DNA from: Yanghanlia caeni
GTDB lineage: Bacteria > Pseudomonadota > Gammaproteobacteria > Burkholderiales > Burkholderiaceae_B
Assembly (NCBI GenBank): GCA_030733815.1
Contig: JAUZQE010000003.1
Location: 95,595 to 159,594 of the forward strand
DNA length: 64,000 bases
Direction of reading: 5' to 3'
This document shows, piece by piece, positions 43,156-52,642 of the stretch (its first letter is position 1; every line of letters begins with the position of its first letter). The position numbers and the translations under genes were made by a program. Below the pieces are notes generated by a model that worked only from the letters and a program-made list of their open reading frames with translations, ran no database searches and was not told where the DNA came from.

Positions 43156-44109
43156 TTACGATTTGCGCCCGGCGCGCGGGTGCGCCTTGTCGTACACCTG
43201 GGCCAGATGCTGGAAGTCGAGCCGGGTGTAGATCTGCGTGGTCGAGATGTTTGCGTGCCCGAGCAATTCCTGAACTGCGCGCAGGTCTTGCGCCGACTGC
43301 AGCAGATGACTGGCAAAGCTGTGGCGCAGGCTGTGCGGGTGCACGTGTACCGGCAGGCCGGCACGTACGGCCAGGGCGGCCAGCTGCTTCTGCACCACGC
43401 GTGGCGCAATGCGTGCCCCGCGCACACCCAGAAACAGCGCCGCGCCTGCGTCGTCGCTCGGCGCAGGCGTGCGTTGCAGTTCATGGCGCCGCTGCAGCCA
43501 TTGCCGAAGTGCATCGACGGCCTTGCGCCCAAGGGGTACGCTACGCGTTTTGCCGCCCTTGCCCCGCACCACCGCCTCGCCGGCCTCGAGGTCGATCCAG
43601 CTTACCGATTCATGCGTGGCGGTTCGTACAGGGCGAACGTCGAGGCTCACCAGTTCTGCCAGCCGCAAGCCACTGGAATACAGCACTTCGAACATGGCCT
43701 GGTCGCGCCATTCCACCGCGGTGCCGGGTGGCGGCAGGCCGCTGCGATCGAGCAGTGATTGTGTTTGGTCGACCGACAGCGCCTTGGGCAGCGGCCGTGA
43801 GGCCTTGGGCGCCTTTACACCACTTACCGGGTTGAGCGGCAGCCCCGCGCGGGGGGCCCACCAGGCGAAGAACCCGCGCCAGGCCGAAAGCATTCGTGCC
43901 AGACTGCGAGGGTGGTGACCTGCGGCGTGAAGTCGTGCGACGGCGTGGCGCACGTGGCCCTCGCTGATGCGTTCGAGCGCAAGGGCGTCGAGCGTGCTGC
44001 ACAGCAGCTGCAGGTCGCGCCGGTAGCTGGCCAGCGTGTGGGCGGAATAGCGGCGCTGCTCGCCCAGCATGGCCAGCCATTCGGCCATAGGTGGCGGCAG
44101 GGCCGGCAT
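43156..44109 (-). CDS. xerC: Tyrosine recombinase XerC
   Basis: 317 residues. N-terminal SAM-like core-binding domain (RRYSAHTLASYRRDLQLLC) and C-terminal catalytic domain with the full set: Arg in YSSGLRLAELVSL, Lys in RGKGGKTRSVPLG, HSLRHSFASHLL, His in ELLGHANISTTQIY and the nucleophilic Tyr in the same stretch (IYTRL). It resolves chromosome dimers at dif with XerD. The dapF-DUF484-xerC order is conserved across proteobacteria, and here the DUF484 stop is three bases upstream. Confidence 0.95.
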   Translation of the reverse strand: MPALPPPMAEWLAMLGEQRRYSAHTLASYRRDLQLLCSTLDALALERISEGHVRHAVARLHAAGHHPRSLARMLSAWRGFFAWWAPRAGLPLNPVSGVKAPKASRPLPKALSVDQTQSLLDRSGLPPPGTAVEWRDQAMFEVLYSSGLRLAELVSLDVRPVRTATHESVSWIDLEAGEAVVRGKGGKTRSVPLGRKAVDALRQWLQRRHELQRTPAPSDDAGAALFLGVRGARIAPRVVQKQLAALAVRAGLPVHVHPHSLRHSFASHLLQSAQDLRAVQELLGHANISTTQIYTRLDFQHLAQVYDKAHPRAGRKS

Positions 44110-44112
44110 GGC

Positions 44113-44790
44113 TCAGGCCAGGTCGGCCACGACCTGGTCGGGCAGGCGCTGCAGGCCGGCCGAGGCGAGCCGGCCGATGGTTTCCAGAAAATCGGTGCCC
44201 ATGTCGGCGGTAAAGCGTTCGGCCTCGTCGGAACCCAGCACGAGCAGCCCGAATACGGTGCCGCCTTCTGGTGCGCGCAGCGCCACGCAGGCCATGGAGC
44301 GCGTGGTGGCTCCCAGCCATTCGGCGGCCGGGCAGTCTTGTGTGGTGCCGCAGTAGGGTGTGGCAAGCGTGTCGGCGTACTGTTTCACGACGTCGCCGAT
44401 TTCCTGCACGTAGGGTGCGGGCCCGTCTTTTTCCCATACGCGCAGCACCACTTCGGGCAGTTCGAAGATGCCCTGCAGACGCTCCACGATCAGGGCGGGC
44501 AGCCGGGCCGCATCGTCTTCCGCCAGCATGTCGCAGCACCATTGCATGAGCTGGCGGCTGATGCGTTCGTTGCCGCTGGCGTTGTGCAGCAAACCGGCCA
44601 GCTTCCATTCCAGTTCCTTGCAGCGGTTGCGAAGCGTCAGGATCTGGCGTTCGCCCAGCGATATGGCCCGCGTTTCATGTGGATGCGGCACGCGCAGCTC
44701 GGCAAAGAGCGAGGCGTGCTGCTGAAAGAAATCGGGGTTGGTTTTGAGGAAGTGGGCGATGGCCTCCGGCGTCGGCGTCGGGTGCGTCAT
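44113..44790 (-). CDS. DUF484 family (GAF-like) protein
   Basis: 225 residues from the ATG at 44790 (MTHPTPTPEAIAHFLKTNPD). The start and FFQQHASLFAELRVPHPH are DUF484 signatures, and a central helical/coiled stretch leads into a GAF-like domain (TRSMACVALRAPEGGTVFG, GLLVLGSDEAERFTADMG). The function is unknown; its place between dapF and xerC is conserved. Confidence 0.9.
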   Translation of the reverse strand: MTHPTPTPEAIAHFLKTNPDFFQQHASLFAELRVPHPHETRAISLGERQILTLRNRCKELEWKLAGLLHNASGNERISRQLMQWCCDMLAEDDAARLPALIVERLQGIFELPEVVLRVWEKDGPAPYVQEIGDVVKQYADTLATPYCGTTQDCPAAEWLGATTRSMACVALRAPEGGTVFGLLVLGSDEAERFTADMGTDFLETIGRLASAGLQRLPDQVVADLA

Positions 44791-44813
44791 GAGCGTGGTC
44801 CTTGCATTGAGTA

Positions 44814-45701
44814 TCAGGGTTGCGGGCGCGCGGCCTGCCGGCGCACCAGCGCGTCGATGTCGACGGTGCCGCTGAACACCGTTTCTGCGGGCCCCGTCAT
44901 CGTAAGGCGTTCGTTTTGCCAGGAAATCAGCAATGGCCCGCCGCGGGTGTGCACGCGCACGGGCGAGTCGAGCAGGCCGCGGCGAATGCCGGCCACCGCT
45001 GCCGCGCACGCACCGGTGCCGCAGGCCAGCGTTTCACCCGCGCCGCGCTCATAAACGCGCAGTCGGATGGTGTGGCGGTCGATGATCTGCATGAAGCCCG
45101 CATTGACCTGCTGGCGAAAGCGGGGATGCGTGGCGATGTGGGGGCCATGCGTTGCGACGGGGGCGCTTGCCACGTCGTTCACCACCTGCACGGCGTGCGG
45201 GTTCGAGATGCCGACGAGCGACAGCAGCGCGTACCCGCCCTCGGGTAGTGGCAGACGCCAGAGCGTGTCGTCGCCACACGGTTCGGATTCCAGCCCGGCG
45301 GCGTCGAACGCCGTGGCTTCGGGGCCGTAGCGGGTCTGGCCCATGTCGACCGAGACCTCGCCGGATTCCGATTCGTGCAGCGTGATGAGACCCGTGCAGA
45401 TCTCGGCGCGCAGCGGATTGCGGCGCGACAGGCCCTGTTCGTGCACGAAACGCACGAAGCATCGGGCGCCGTTGCCGCAATGTTCGACTTCGCCGCCGTC
45501 GGCGTTGAAGATGCGGTAGCGAAAATCGGCTTGCGGATGCGAGGGCGCCTCGACCAGCAATACCTGGTCGGCGCCGATGCCGAAGTGCCGGTCGGCCAGC
45601 GCACGCGCACGTTCGGGTGTCATTTCGATTGGCTGGCTCATGCCGTCGAGCACCACGAAATCGTTGCCCGCGCCGTGCATTTTTGTGAAGGTCCACATCA
45701 T
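44814..45701 (-). CDS. dapF: Diaminopimelate epimerase
   Basis: 295 residues; the first two codons are both ATG, so the start may be 45701 or 45698. It converts LL- to meso-diaminopimelate for lysine and peptidoglycan. Both catalytic cysteines are visible: [14 protein letters not shown] and [14 protein letters not shown]; the N-terminal [18 protein letters not shown] is typical. It heads the dapF-DUF484-xerC run and follows the acyltransferases by 25 bases. Confidence 0.96.
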   Translation of the reverse strand: MMWTFTKMHGAGNDFVVLDGMSQPIEMTPERARALADRHFGIGADQVLLVEAPSHPQADFRYRIFNADGGEVEHCGNGARCFVRFVHEQGLSRRNPLRAEICTGLITLHESESGEVSVDMGQTRYGPEATAFDAAGLESEPCGDDTLWRLPLPEGGYALLSLVGISNPHAVQVVNDVASAPVATHGPHIATHPRFRQQVNAGFMQIIDRHTIRLRVYERGAGETLACGTGACAAAVAGIRRGLLDSPVRVHTRGGPLLISWQNERLTMTGPAETVFSGTVDIDALVRRQAARPQP

Positions 45702-45726
45702 GTGTGCATTATACGGAGCCGACCCG

Positions 45727-46617
45727 TCAATAGAAGCGTGCTTCGCCCTCCGGTCGCGTCTTGTAGCGGCGATGCACCCAGTAGTACTGCGCGGGGTCGC
45801 GGCGCACCCAGTCTTCGATCAGACGGTTGATGCGGGCCGTGGCGCTCACCAGATCGGCATCGCCCGGAAAGTCTTCCATGGGCGGCAGCACCGTGGTGTG
45901 GTAGCGGCCCGTCTTCAGGTCGAGCCGGCTCATGATCGGCACCACGGCAGCGTCGAAGTTGCGCGCGATCTGGGCCGTGGTGAGCAGCGTGGCAGCCGGA
46001 ACATCGAAGAACGGAATGAAGGCGGCGTTGGCCGTGCCCCAGTCCATGTCGGGCAGATAGTAGATGGGCACTCCATTGCGCAGCTGGCGGATCAGGCCGC
46101 GAACGCCATCGTGGCGGCTCACCAGATGCACCGTGTTGAAGCGGCCGCGGCCTTCGCGCACGATCTGGTCGATGACCGGATCGCTCTGGCGAGTGTACAT
46201 GGTGGCCGATTCCTTGAGAAACAGGGTAAGACGTGTGGCCGCGGCGTCCAGGCCGATGAAGTGCGGGGCCAGCAGAATGATGCGGCGGCGCGCCTGCAAC
46301 AGCGCCTCCAGGTGTTCCAGCCCTGTAATGGGCAGGGTGTCGAAGAGCGACTCCTGGGGCCCGAACCACAACAGCCCGCGGTCGACCACCGACTGCGCCA
46401 GCAGGTCGAAGTGCCGGCGCAGCCACGCCTCGCGATCGTGGGCGGAATGCTGCGGGAAGGCAAGCGCCAGATTGGTTCGCACGATGCGTGCCCGGGAGCG
46501 CAGCAGTCGCGGTGCCAGCCAGCCGAGCACGCGCGCCCAGTGACGGCGCATGCGAAAACCGCAGCGCCCGAAATACGCGAACAGGACGCGCAGAAAAGAA
46601 AGCTTGAGTGAGGTCAT
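45727..46617 (-). CDS. Lipid A biosynthesis acyltransferase (LpxL/HtrB-like), downstream copy
   Basis: 296 residues. LPLAT fold: an N-terminal hydrophobic segment, then [17 protein letters not shown], the catalytic HxxxxD in [16 protein letters not shown], and [20 protein letters not shown]-terminal [15 protein letters not shown] is the usual WxxRR/K region. It adds a secondary acyl chain to lipid A or a related acceptor. Its start overlaps the stop of the upstream acyltransferase by four bases; the two copies probably differ in acyl chain or position. Confidence 0.9.
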   Translation of the reverse strand: MTSLKLSFLRVLFAYFGRCGFRMRRHWARVLGWLAPRLLRSRARIVRTNLALAFPQHSAHDREAWLRRHFDLLAQSVVDRGLLWFGPQESLFDTLPITGLEHLEALLQARRRIILLAPHFIGLDAAATRLTLFLKESATMYTRQSDPVIDQIVREGRGRFNTVHLVSRHDGVRGLIRQLRNGVPIYYLPDMDWGTANAAFIPFFDVPAATLLTTAQIARNFDAAVVPIMSRLDLKTGRYHTTVLPPMEDFPGDADLVSATARINRLIEDWVRRDPAQYYWVHRRYKTRPEGEARFY

Positions 46618-47468
46618 GCGGACACGGATTCAGGCAAGGGCGGCGCGTCGGCCGGCACCTTGTAGCGGTTGTAGCTCCACAGATACTGTTCGGGAAACCG
46701 CCGGATCAGTGTCTCCATGGATTGGTTGATAAGCCCTGCAAGCGCCTGCGGGTCGTCGGGCAGGGGTTCGGGAAGACGCAGATAGTGCAGGCGCCAGCCC
46801 TTGCCGTGCGCCAGGCGTTCGGCGGCGGCCACCACCACGGCGACCCCGGTCTGCCTGGCCAGCTTGCCGGCCAGAGTCATGGTGAGGGCCGGCCGGCCGA
46901 AAAAAGGCGCCCACACGCCGTCGCCGCTGCCGGGAACCTGGTCGGGCAGCATGCCCACGGCCTCGCCACGCTTGAGGGCGCGCACGAATTCGCGCACCCC
47001 CTGGCGTGTGGCCGGTACGGCATTCAGACCCGACATGCTGCGTGCCGCCTCCATGACCGGTTCGAGCGCGGCATGCCGCGGCGGGCGGTACATGACCGTA
47101 ATGGGCCCGTACTTCACGATGTAGCGGGCGGTGATCTCGAAGCAGCCCAGATGTGGCGTGAGATACAGAATGCCGCGGCCTTCGGCCATGGCGTCGGTGG
47201 CCACGTGCTCGGTGTCGCTGACCACCTTGGGCACACACTTGGCCGTCTGCAGCCACACCTTGGGCGTTTCCATGATCATGGCGCCCGTTTCACCGGCCGC
47301 ACGGCGAGCAAAGGCCGGGTCGTCGTACCCGGCCTGGCGCGCGTTGCGCTGCAGCCGCTGCCGGTAACGCCCCGGCAATGCATAGACGCAGCGCCCCAAT
47401 ACACGGCCGATGCCGTGCAGCGCCGGCAAAGGCAAAAGGGCGATCAGCCGCAGCAGCACCAGTACCAT
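46614..47468 (-). CDS. Lipid A biosynthesis acyltransferase (LpxL/HtrB-like), upstream copy
   Basis: 284 residues from the ATG at 47468 (MVLVLLRLIALLPLPALHGI), so that the first residues form the membrane anchor. HxxxxD motif in LTPHLGCFEITARYI, then TVMYRPPRHAALEP, GMLPDQVPGSGDGVWAPFFG and LWSYNRYKVPADAPP. It differs clearly from its neighbour, hence the pair is an old duplication. Divergent from metK with 236 bases between. Confidence 0.9.
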   Translation of the reverse strand: MVLVLLRLIALLPLPALHGIGRVLGRCVYALPGRYRQRLQRNARQAGYDDPAFARRAAGETGAMIMETPKVWLQTAKCVPKVVSDTEHVATDAMAEGRGILYLTPHLGCFEITARYIVKYGPITVMYRPPRHAALEPVMEAARSMSGLNAVPATRQGVREFVRALKRGEAVGMLPDQVPGSGDGVWAPFFGRPALTMTLAGKLARQTGVAVVVAAAERLAHGKGWRLHYLRLPEPLPDDPQALAGLINQSMETLIRRFPEQYLWSYNRYKVPADAPPLPESVSA

Positions 47469-47561
47469 GTGCGCAGAAAACCTTGTTGTAACGGTGTCGA
47501 ATGGGAGTAACAGGCTATTTTCGCTTAAAATGCAAGGTATCGCTGAGTTAAACGACAACTT

Positions 47562-47637
47562 GCGGAGCGATGGCATCGCCGGTCGATGCGAAAAAAACCG
47601 CTAAAGCGTCGCGCCCTGAGTACGCTGCCGTGGGCAG
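47562..47637 (+). promoter_or_regulatory. Structured leader upstream of metK
   Basis: The 236-base gap before metK holds several paired elements: GCGG (47562-47565) with CCGC (47598-47601) enclosing GCGAT/ATCGC (47567-47571 with 47575-47579); an alternative GCATCG/CGATGC (47573-47578 with 47584-47589) that cannot form with it; and CTGCC/GGCAG (47625-47629 with 47633-47637). No known SAM riboswitch class is recognised. A TTAAAATG at 47525-47532 may hold the -10. Confidence 0.5.
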
Positions 47638-47704
47638 GGTCTGATGCGCAACGCAACCTTCAAACCCTGCTGGTTCAACCAGTGTTACTACAGGAACATG
47701 CGCT

Positions 47705-48871
47705 GTGGCACAGAACAGTGATTTTCTCTTTACCTCTGAATCCGTTTCAGAAGGCCATCCCGACAAGGTCGCAGACCAGATCTCCGACGCCATCCTCGAC
47801 GCCATCTTCACCGAAGACCCCAATGCCCGTGTAGCGGCCGAAACGCTCTGCAACACCGGTCTGGTGGTGCTGGCCGGTGAAATCACCACCACTGCCAACG
47901 TCGATTACATTCAGGTGGCGCGCGACACCATCAAGGGCATCGGCTACGACAACACCGAGTTCGGCATCGATTACAAGGGCTGCGCGGTGCTGGTGGCCTA
48001 CGACAAGCAGTCGCCCGACATCGCGCGCGGCGTCGATCGCAGCCCCGAAGAACTGCTCAACCAGGGCGCCGGCGATCAGGGTCTCATGTTCGGCTACGCG
48101 TGCGACGAAACGCCCGACCTCATGCCCGCACCCATCTGGTACGCGCATCGCCTCGTGCAACGCCAGAGCGAACTTCGCAAAGACGGCCGGCTGAGCTGGC
48201 TGCGGCCCGATGCCAAGTCGCAGGTCACGTTCCGCTACGTCGACGGCAAGCCCGTCGAGGTCGACACGGTCGTGCTTTCCACGCAGCACGCGCCCGATAT
48301 CTCGCAAGACGACATTCGCGACGCCGTCATTGAACACATCATCAAGCCGGTCATCCCCGAAGGGCTGCTCACGCCCAAGACCCGGTATCTGGTGAACCCC
48401 ACCGGGGTGTTCATCATCGGTGGCCCGCAGGGCGATTGCGGGCTCACCGGCCGCAAGATCATCGTCGACACCTATGGTGGCGCATGCCCGCACGGCGGCG
48501 GCGCCTTTTCGGGCAAAGACCCGTCCAAGGTCGACCGCTCGGCCGCGTATGCAGCACGTTACGTGGCCAAGAACGTCGTGGCCGCCGGGCTGGCGCGGCA
48601 ATGCCAGGTGCAACTCAGTTACGCCATCGGCGTGGCCGAGCCCATCAACATTACCGTGTACACCGAAGGCACGGGCGTGATTCCCGACGAGCAGATCGCC
48701 CGCATCGTGCGCGAAAACTTCGACCTGCGCCCGCGCGGTATCATCGAAATGCTCGACCTGCTGCGCCCCATCTACACCAAAACCGCCGCCTACGGCCACT
48801 TCGGCCGCGCGGAGCCCGAGTTCAGCTGGGAAGCCACCGACAAGGTGCAGGTGCTCAAGAAGGCTGCATGA
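47705..48871 (+). CDS. metK: S-adenosylmethionine synthetase
   Basis: 388 residues from a GTG at 47705 (first residues [20 protein letters not shown]), with CAGGAA nine bases upstream. It makes SAM from methionine and ATP. Family signatures: [28 protein letters not shown], and [16 protein letters not shown], the P-loop-like motif. The ATG at 47698 is in another frame. It overlaps the DUF1289 gene by four bases. Confidence 0.97.
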   Translation: MAQNSDFLFTSESVSEGHPDKVADQISDAILDAIFTEDPNARVAAETLCNTGLVVLAGEITTTANVDYIQVARDTIKGIGYDNTEFGIDYKGCAVLVAYDKQSPDIARGVDRSPEELLNQGAGDQGLMFGYACDETPDLMPAPIWYAHRLVQRQSELRKDGRLSWLRPDAKSQVTFRYVDGKPVEVDTVVLSTQHAPDISQDDIRDAVIEHIIKPVIPEGLLTPKTRYLVNPTGVFIIGGPQGDCGLTGRKIIVDTYGGACPHGGGAFSGKDPSKVDRSAAYAARYVAKNVVAAGLARQCQVQLSYAIGVAEPINITVYTEGTGVIPDEQIARIVRENFDLRPRGIIEMLDLLRPIYTKTAAYGHFGRAEPEFSWEATDKVQVLKKAA

Positions 48872-49074
48872 GCGAAGACCCCAAGGCCACCGGCAGCGGC
48901 AGCTTCCAGACAACCGACACGCCCTGCGTGGGCGTGTGCTCCACGCTGTACGACGACATCTGCCGGGGCTGCGGCCGCACGGTTTCCGAGGTGGCCAACT
49001 GGGTGTTCTTCGATGAAGCGCAAAAGCGCGAAGTGTGGCGGCGCATCTCGGAGCAGGGGTACCCGCGCCGCTAG
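48868..49074 (+). CDS. DUF1289 family small cysteine-rich protein
   Basis: 68 residues, coupled to metK by an ATGA overlap. DUF1289: [20 protein letters not shown] has the four conserved cysteines that probably bind a metal, followed by [20 protein letters not shown] and a basic C-terminus. The role is unknown. Overlap with metK suggests co-expression. Confidence 0.9.
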   Translation: MSEDPKATGSGSFQTTDTPCVGVCSTLYDDICRGCGRTVSEVANWVFFDEAQKREVWRRISEQGYPRR

Positions 49075-49104
49075 GTGATTGCAGCCGCAGCCGCCAAAGT
49101 GCGG

Positions 49105-49110
49105 TAAAAT
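49105..49110 (+). promoter_or_regulatory. Candidate -10 element for the ahcY transcript
   Basis: TAAAAT eight bases before the first paired base of the SAH riboswitch, which fits a transcript starting at the aptamer. No good -35 at 17-base spacing. Confidence 0.4.
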
Positions 49111-49118
49111 GAACGATT

Positions 49119-49190
49119 CCTGAGGGGCGCTGCAACGGTGGCCACACCGCTAGGCTCAGGAACGCTTTTCACAGTTATCAACGGCGCTCA
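49119..49190 (+). promoter_or_regulatory. SAH riboswitch controlling ahcY
   Basis: All elements of the S-adenosylhomocysteine aptamer are seen: P1 CCTGAG (49119-49124) with CTCAGG (49155-49160); the conserved GGGGCGCTGCAACGG after it; a hairpin CGGTG/CACCG (49136-49140 with 49145-49149); and the 3' pseudoknot strand GCGCTC (49184-49189) pairing with GGGCGC (49125-49130) with one G-T wobble. SAH riboswitches turn on SAH hydrolase genes when SAH builds up. Its position before ahcY in a betaproteobacterium agrees with the known distribution. Confidence 0.9.
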
Positions 49191-49275
49191 TCTTTCACCC
49201 GTCCGGGGCCAGATGAGCGAGCGGCTGCATGCCGCAGCACCACTTCCACCGGCACGGGTTTCTGGGGTATGAACC

Positions 49276-50694
<1,419 letters not shown>

Positions 50695-50701
50695 GGTCAC
50701 C

Positions 50702-51040
50702 ATGACCCTTTTACTCGTCTGGATTCTCAATGCGGTGGCGCTGCTGATCGTGGCCTACCTGCTGCCGGGCATCACCGTGGCATCGTTCGGCGCCGCCCTT
50801 ATTGCGGCGCTGGTGCTCGGGCTGCTGAACACGCTGGTCAAGCCGGTGCTGATTCTGCTCACCCTGCCCATCACGGTGGTCACCCTGGGCCTGTTCCTGC
50901 TGGTGCTCAATGCGCTGGTGTTCTGGTTCGCGGGTTCCATTCTCAAGGGCTTTCAGGTGGCCGGCTTCTGGTGGGCGCTCATCGGCGCCATTGTCTATAG
51001 CCTGATCTCGGGCCTGCTCTCGAGGTTGCTGGTGCAATGA
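50702..51040 (+). CDS. YvlD-like/phage-holin-IV family small membrane protein
   Basis: 112 residues, almost wholly hydrophobic with four predicted helices (WILNAVALLIVAYLLPG, LIAALVLGLLNTLVKPVL, LGLFLLVLNALVFWFAG, FWWALIGAIVYSLISG). The LLNTLVKPVLILLTLPIT segment is the family mark. The name phage holin is a family label only; no phage gene is near. It lies seven bases after ahcY and overlaps metF by four bases, so it belongs to the SAM-cycle operon. Function unknown. Confidence 0.88.
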   Translation: MTLLLVWILNAVALLIVAYLLPGITVASFGAALIAALVLGLLNTLVKPVLILLTLPITVVTLGLFLLVLNALVFWFAGSILKGFQVAGFWWALIGAIVYSLISGLLSRLLVQ

Positions 51041-51876
51041 GCCTTACACAGACCATCAGTCTCGAGTTCTTTCCGCCCCGCGAAGAGTCGGCGCGTCTCA
51101 AGCTCGAAGAGGCCGCACGCCGGCTGGTGGCCCACCGGCCGGCCTACGTCAGCGTAACGTACGGCGCCGGCGGCTCCACCCGTGCGGGCACGGCCGACAC
51201 GGTGAAGTTCATGCAGTCGCTTGGCTGCGATACGGCACCCCACCTGTCGTGCATCGGTTCGAGCCGTGCCGAGCTCGTCGAAATCCTCGAGGGCTATCGG
51301 GCGCAGGGCATTCGCCGCATCGTGGCGCTGCGTGGCGACCTGCCTTCGGGCATGGGGCGCCACCCCGGTGAAGTGCACTACGCCGATGAACTCGTGAGCC
51401 TCATCCGCGAGCACTTCGGCGACGTGTTCCACATCGAGGTCGCCGCGTACCCCGAAGTCCACCCCCAGGCCGGCAGCGCCAGCAAAGACCTGGATCACTT
51501 CATCGGCAAGGTGAAGGCGGGTGCCAACGGTGCGATCACGCAGTACTTCTTCAACGTTGACGCCTACTTCGACTTCGTCGAACGGGTGCAGGGCCGGGGC
51601 ATCGACATCCCCATCGTGCCCGGCATCATGCCGATCACGAACTACAAGCAGCTCGCGCGCTTCTCGAACATGTGCGGAGCCGAGATTCCGCGCTGGCTCG
51701 AGGCGCGGCTGGTCGATTTCGGCGACGACATGGCCAGCCTGCGCGAGTTTGGCGCCGATTTCGTGGCAGGCATGGCGCAGCGGCTGCTCGATCAGGGCGC
51801 GCCGGGGCTGCATTTTTATACGCTCAACAACGCCAAGGCCACGCTGGCGGTATGGCAGCGTCTGAACGTAGCCTGA
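51037..51876 (+). CDS. metF: Methylenetetrahydrofolate reductase
   Basis: 279 residues. FAD-dependent (beta/alpha)8 enzyme that makes 5-methyl-THF for remethylating homocysteine. Motifs: SLEFFPPREESARLKL with the catalytic Glu, VTYGAGGSTRAGT, RRIVALRGDLPSGMGRH and KAGANGAITQYFFN. It overlaps the YvlD-like gene by four bases and so should also be under the SAH riboswitch. Confidence 0.96.
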   Translation: MSLTQTISLEFFPPREESARLKLEEAARRLVAHRPAYVSVTYGAGGSTRAGTADTVKFMQSLGCDTAPHLSCIGSSRAELVEILEGYRAQGIRRIVALRGDLPSGMGRHPGEVHYADELVSLIREHFGDVFHIEVAAYPEVHPQAGSASKDLDHFIGKVKAGANGAITQYFFNVDAYFDFVERVQGRGIDIPIVPGIMPITNYKQLARFSNMCGAEIPRWLEARLVDFGDDMASLREFGADFVAGMAQRLLDQGAPGLHFYTLNNAKATLAVWQRLNVA

Positions 51877-51882
51877 GGCCTT

Positions 51883-51919
51883 CACGCGCCGCGCCGGGTC
51901 TTGCCGGTCGCGGCGCGTG
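51883..51919. terminator. Long GC hairpin after metF
   Basis: CACGCGCCGCG (51883-51893) and CGCGGCGCGTG (51909-51919) pair perfectly over 11 bp; the inner CCGG and CCGG extend the stem with one bulge. No T-run follows. It starts seven bases after the metF stop and probably ends or protects the transcript. Confidence 0.5.
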
Positions 51920-51982
51920 GTGCCCGGGGCGGTGTACGCAGTGGGCAGGGTCTGGGTGGCTGCGGTGTGGAGTAATGGCTTC

Positions 51983-52615
51983 TTAAGCCAGCGCAGGGGC
52001 CTGAACTGCCCAGCCCTTGTCGGTCAGAATGCCGTCGAGCCGCACGTCGTGGGGCTGGGGGGCGTAATCGAGGCCGCTCAGGTCGCCGGTGGCCCAGGCG
52101 ATGCCGATGCTCACGAACGGATGGCCCGATTCCTTCAGCGCGGCGAGCGTGCGGTCGTAGTAGCCGCCGCCATAGCCCAGACGGTCGCCTTCGCGGGTGT
52201 AGCCCAGTGTGGGTACCAGCACGATATCGGGCGCTTCGGCGGGTTCGCTCACCGGTTCCAGTATGCCGTAGGCGCCTTCACGCATGGGTGCGTCGGGGTT
52301 CCACTGATAGAACGCGAGCGGTTCGCCGGGCGCCGTCACCACGGGTAAGGAAACCTCGTAACCCTCTTCTTCCACCCATTGGCGCAGCAGCGGCTGCAGC
52401 GACGGTTCCTCGGGCAGGGCCCAGAATGCGGCGATGCGTTGCGGAACGGGTCGGCCTTCCTCGCGCAGCCGGGTTACGTTGGTGGCAAGCCAGGTGAACA
52501 GGCGGCCTCGAATCAACAGGGCACCGCGATTGCTTTCCAGCGGATTCTGGGCAGCCCGCAGCGCCTTGAGTCGCGTGCGCAGTTGGACTGCGGTATTCTC
52601 TTTGTTCTGGTTCAT
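51983..52615 (-). CDS. fau: 5-formyltetrahydrofolate cyclo-ligase
   Basis: 210 residues from the ATG at 52615 (MNQNKENTAVQLRTRLKALR). It converts 5-formyl-THF to 5,10-methenyl-THF with ATP. Visible: the N-terminal RTRLKALRA and KALRAAQNP region, RIAAFWALPEEPSLQPLL, and the hallmark LGYGGGYYDRTLAAL with the ATP/metal residues. A folate enzyme facing metF. The 27-base divergent gap to slt leaves no room for 6S RNA, which often precedes this gene elsewhere. Confidence 0.94.
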   Translation of the reverse strand: MNQNKENTAVQLRTRLKALRAAQNPLESNRGALLIRGRLFTWLATNVTRLREEGRPVPQRIAAFWALPEEPSLQPLLRQWVEEEGYEVSLPVVTAPGEPLAFYQWNPDAPMREGAYGILEPVSEPAEAPDIVLVPTLGYTREGDRLGYGGGYYDRTLAALKESGHPFVSIGIAWATGDLSGLDYAPQPHDVRLDGILTDKGWAVQAPALA

Positions 52616-52642
52616 GGCGGTGTCAGTCAGGAAGGATGCAAG

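Noticed and set aside
47747..49147. 466-residue antisense frame over metK
   Set aside because: Shadow of metK and the DUF1289 gene; low-complexity composition.
52616..52642. Possible 6S RNA near the 5-formyl-THF cyclo-ligase gene
   Set aside because: The divergent gap to slt is only 27 bases, and no 6S-like structure is seen on the other side.
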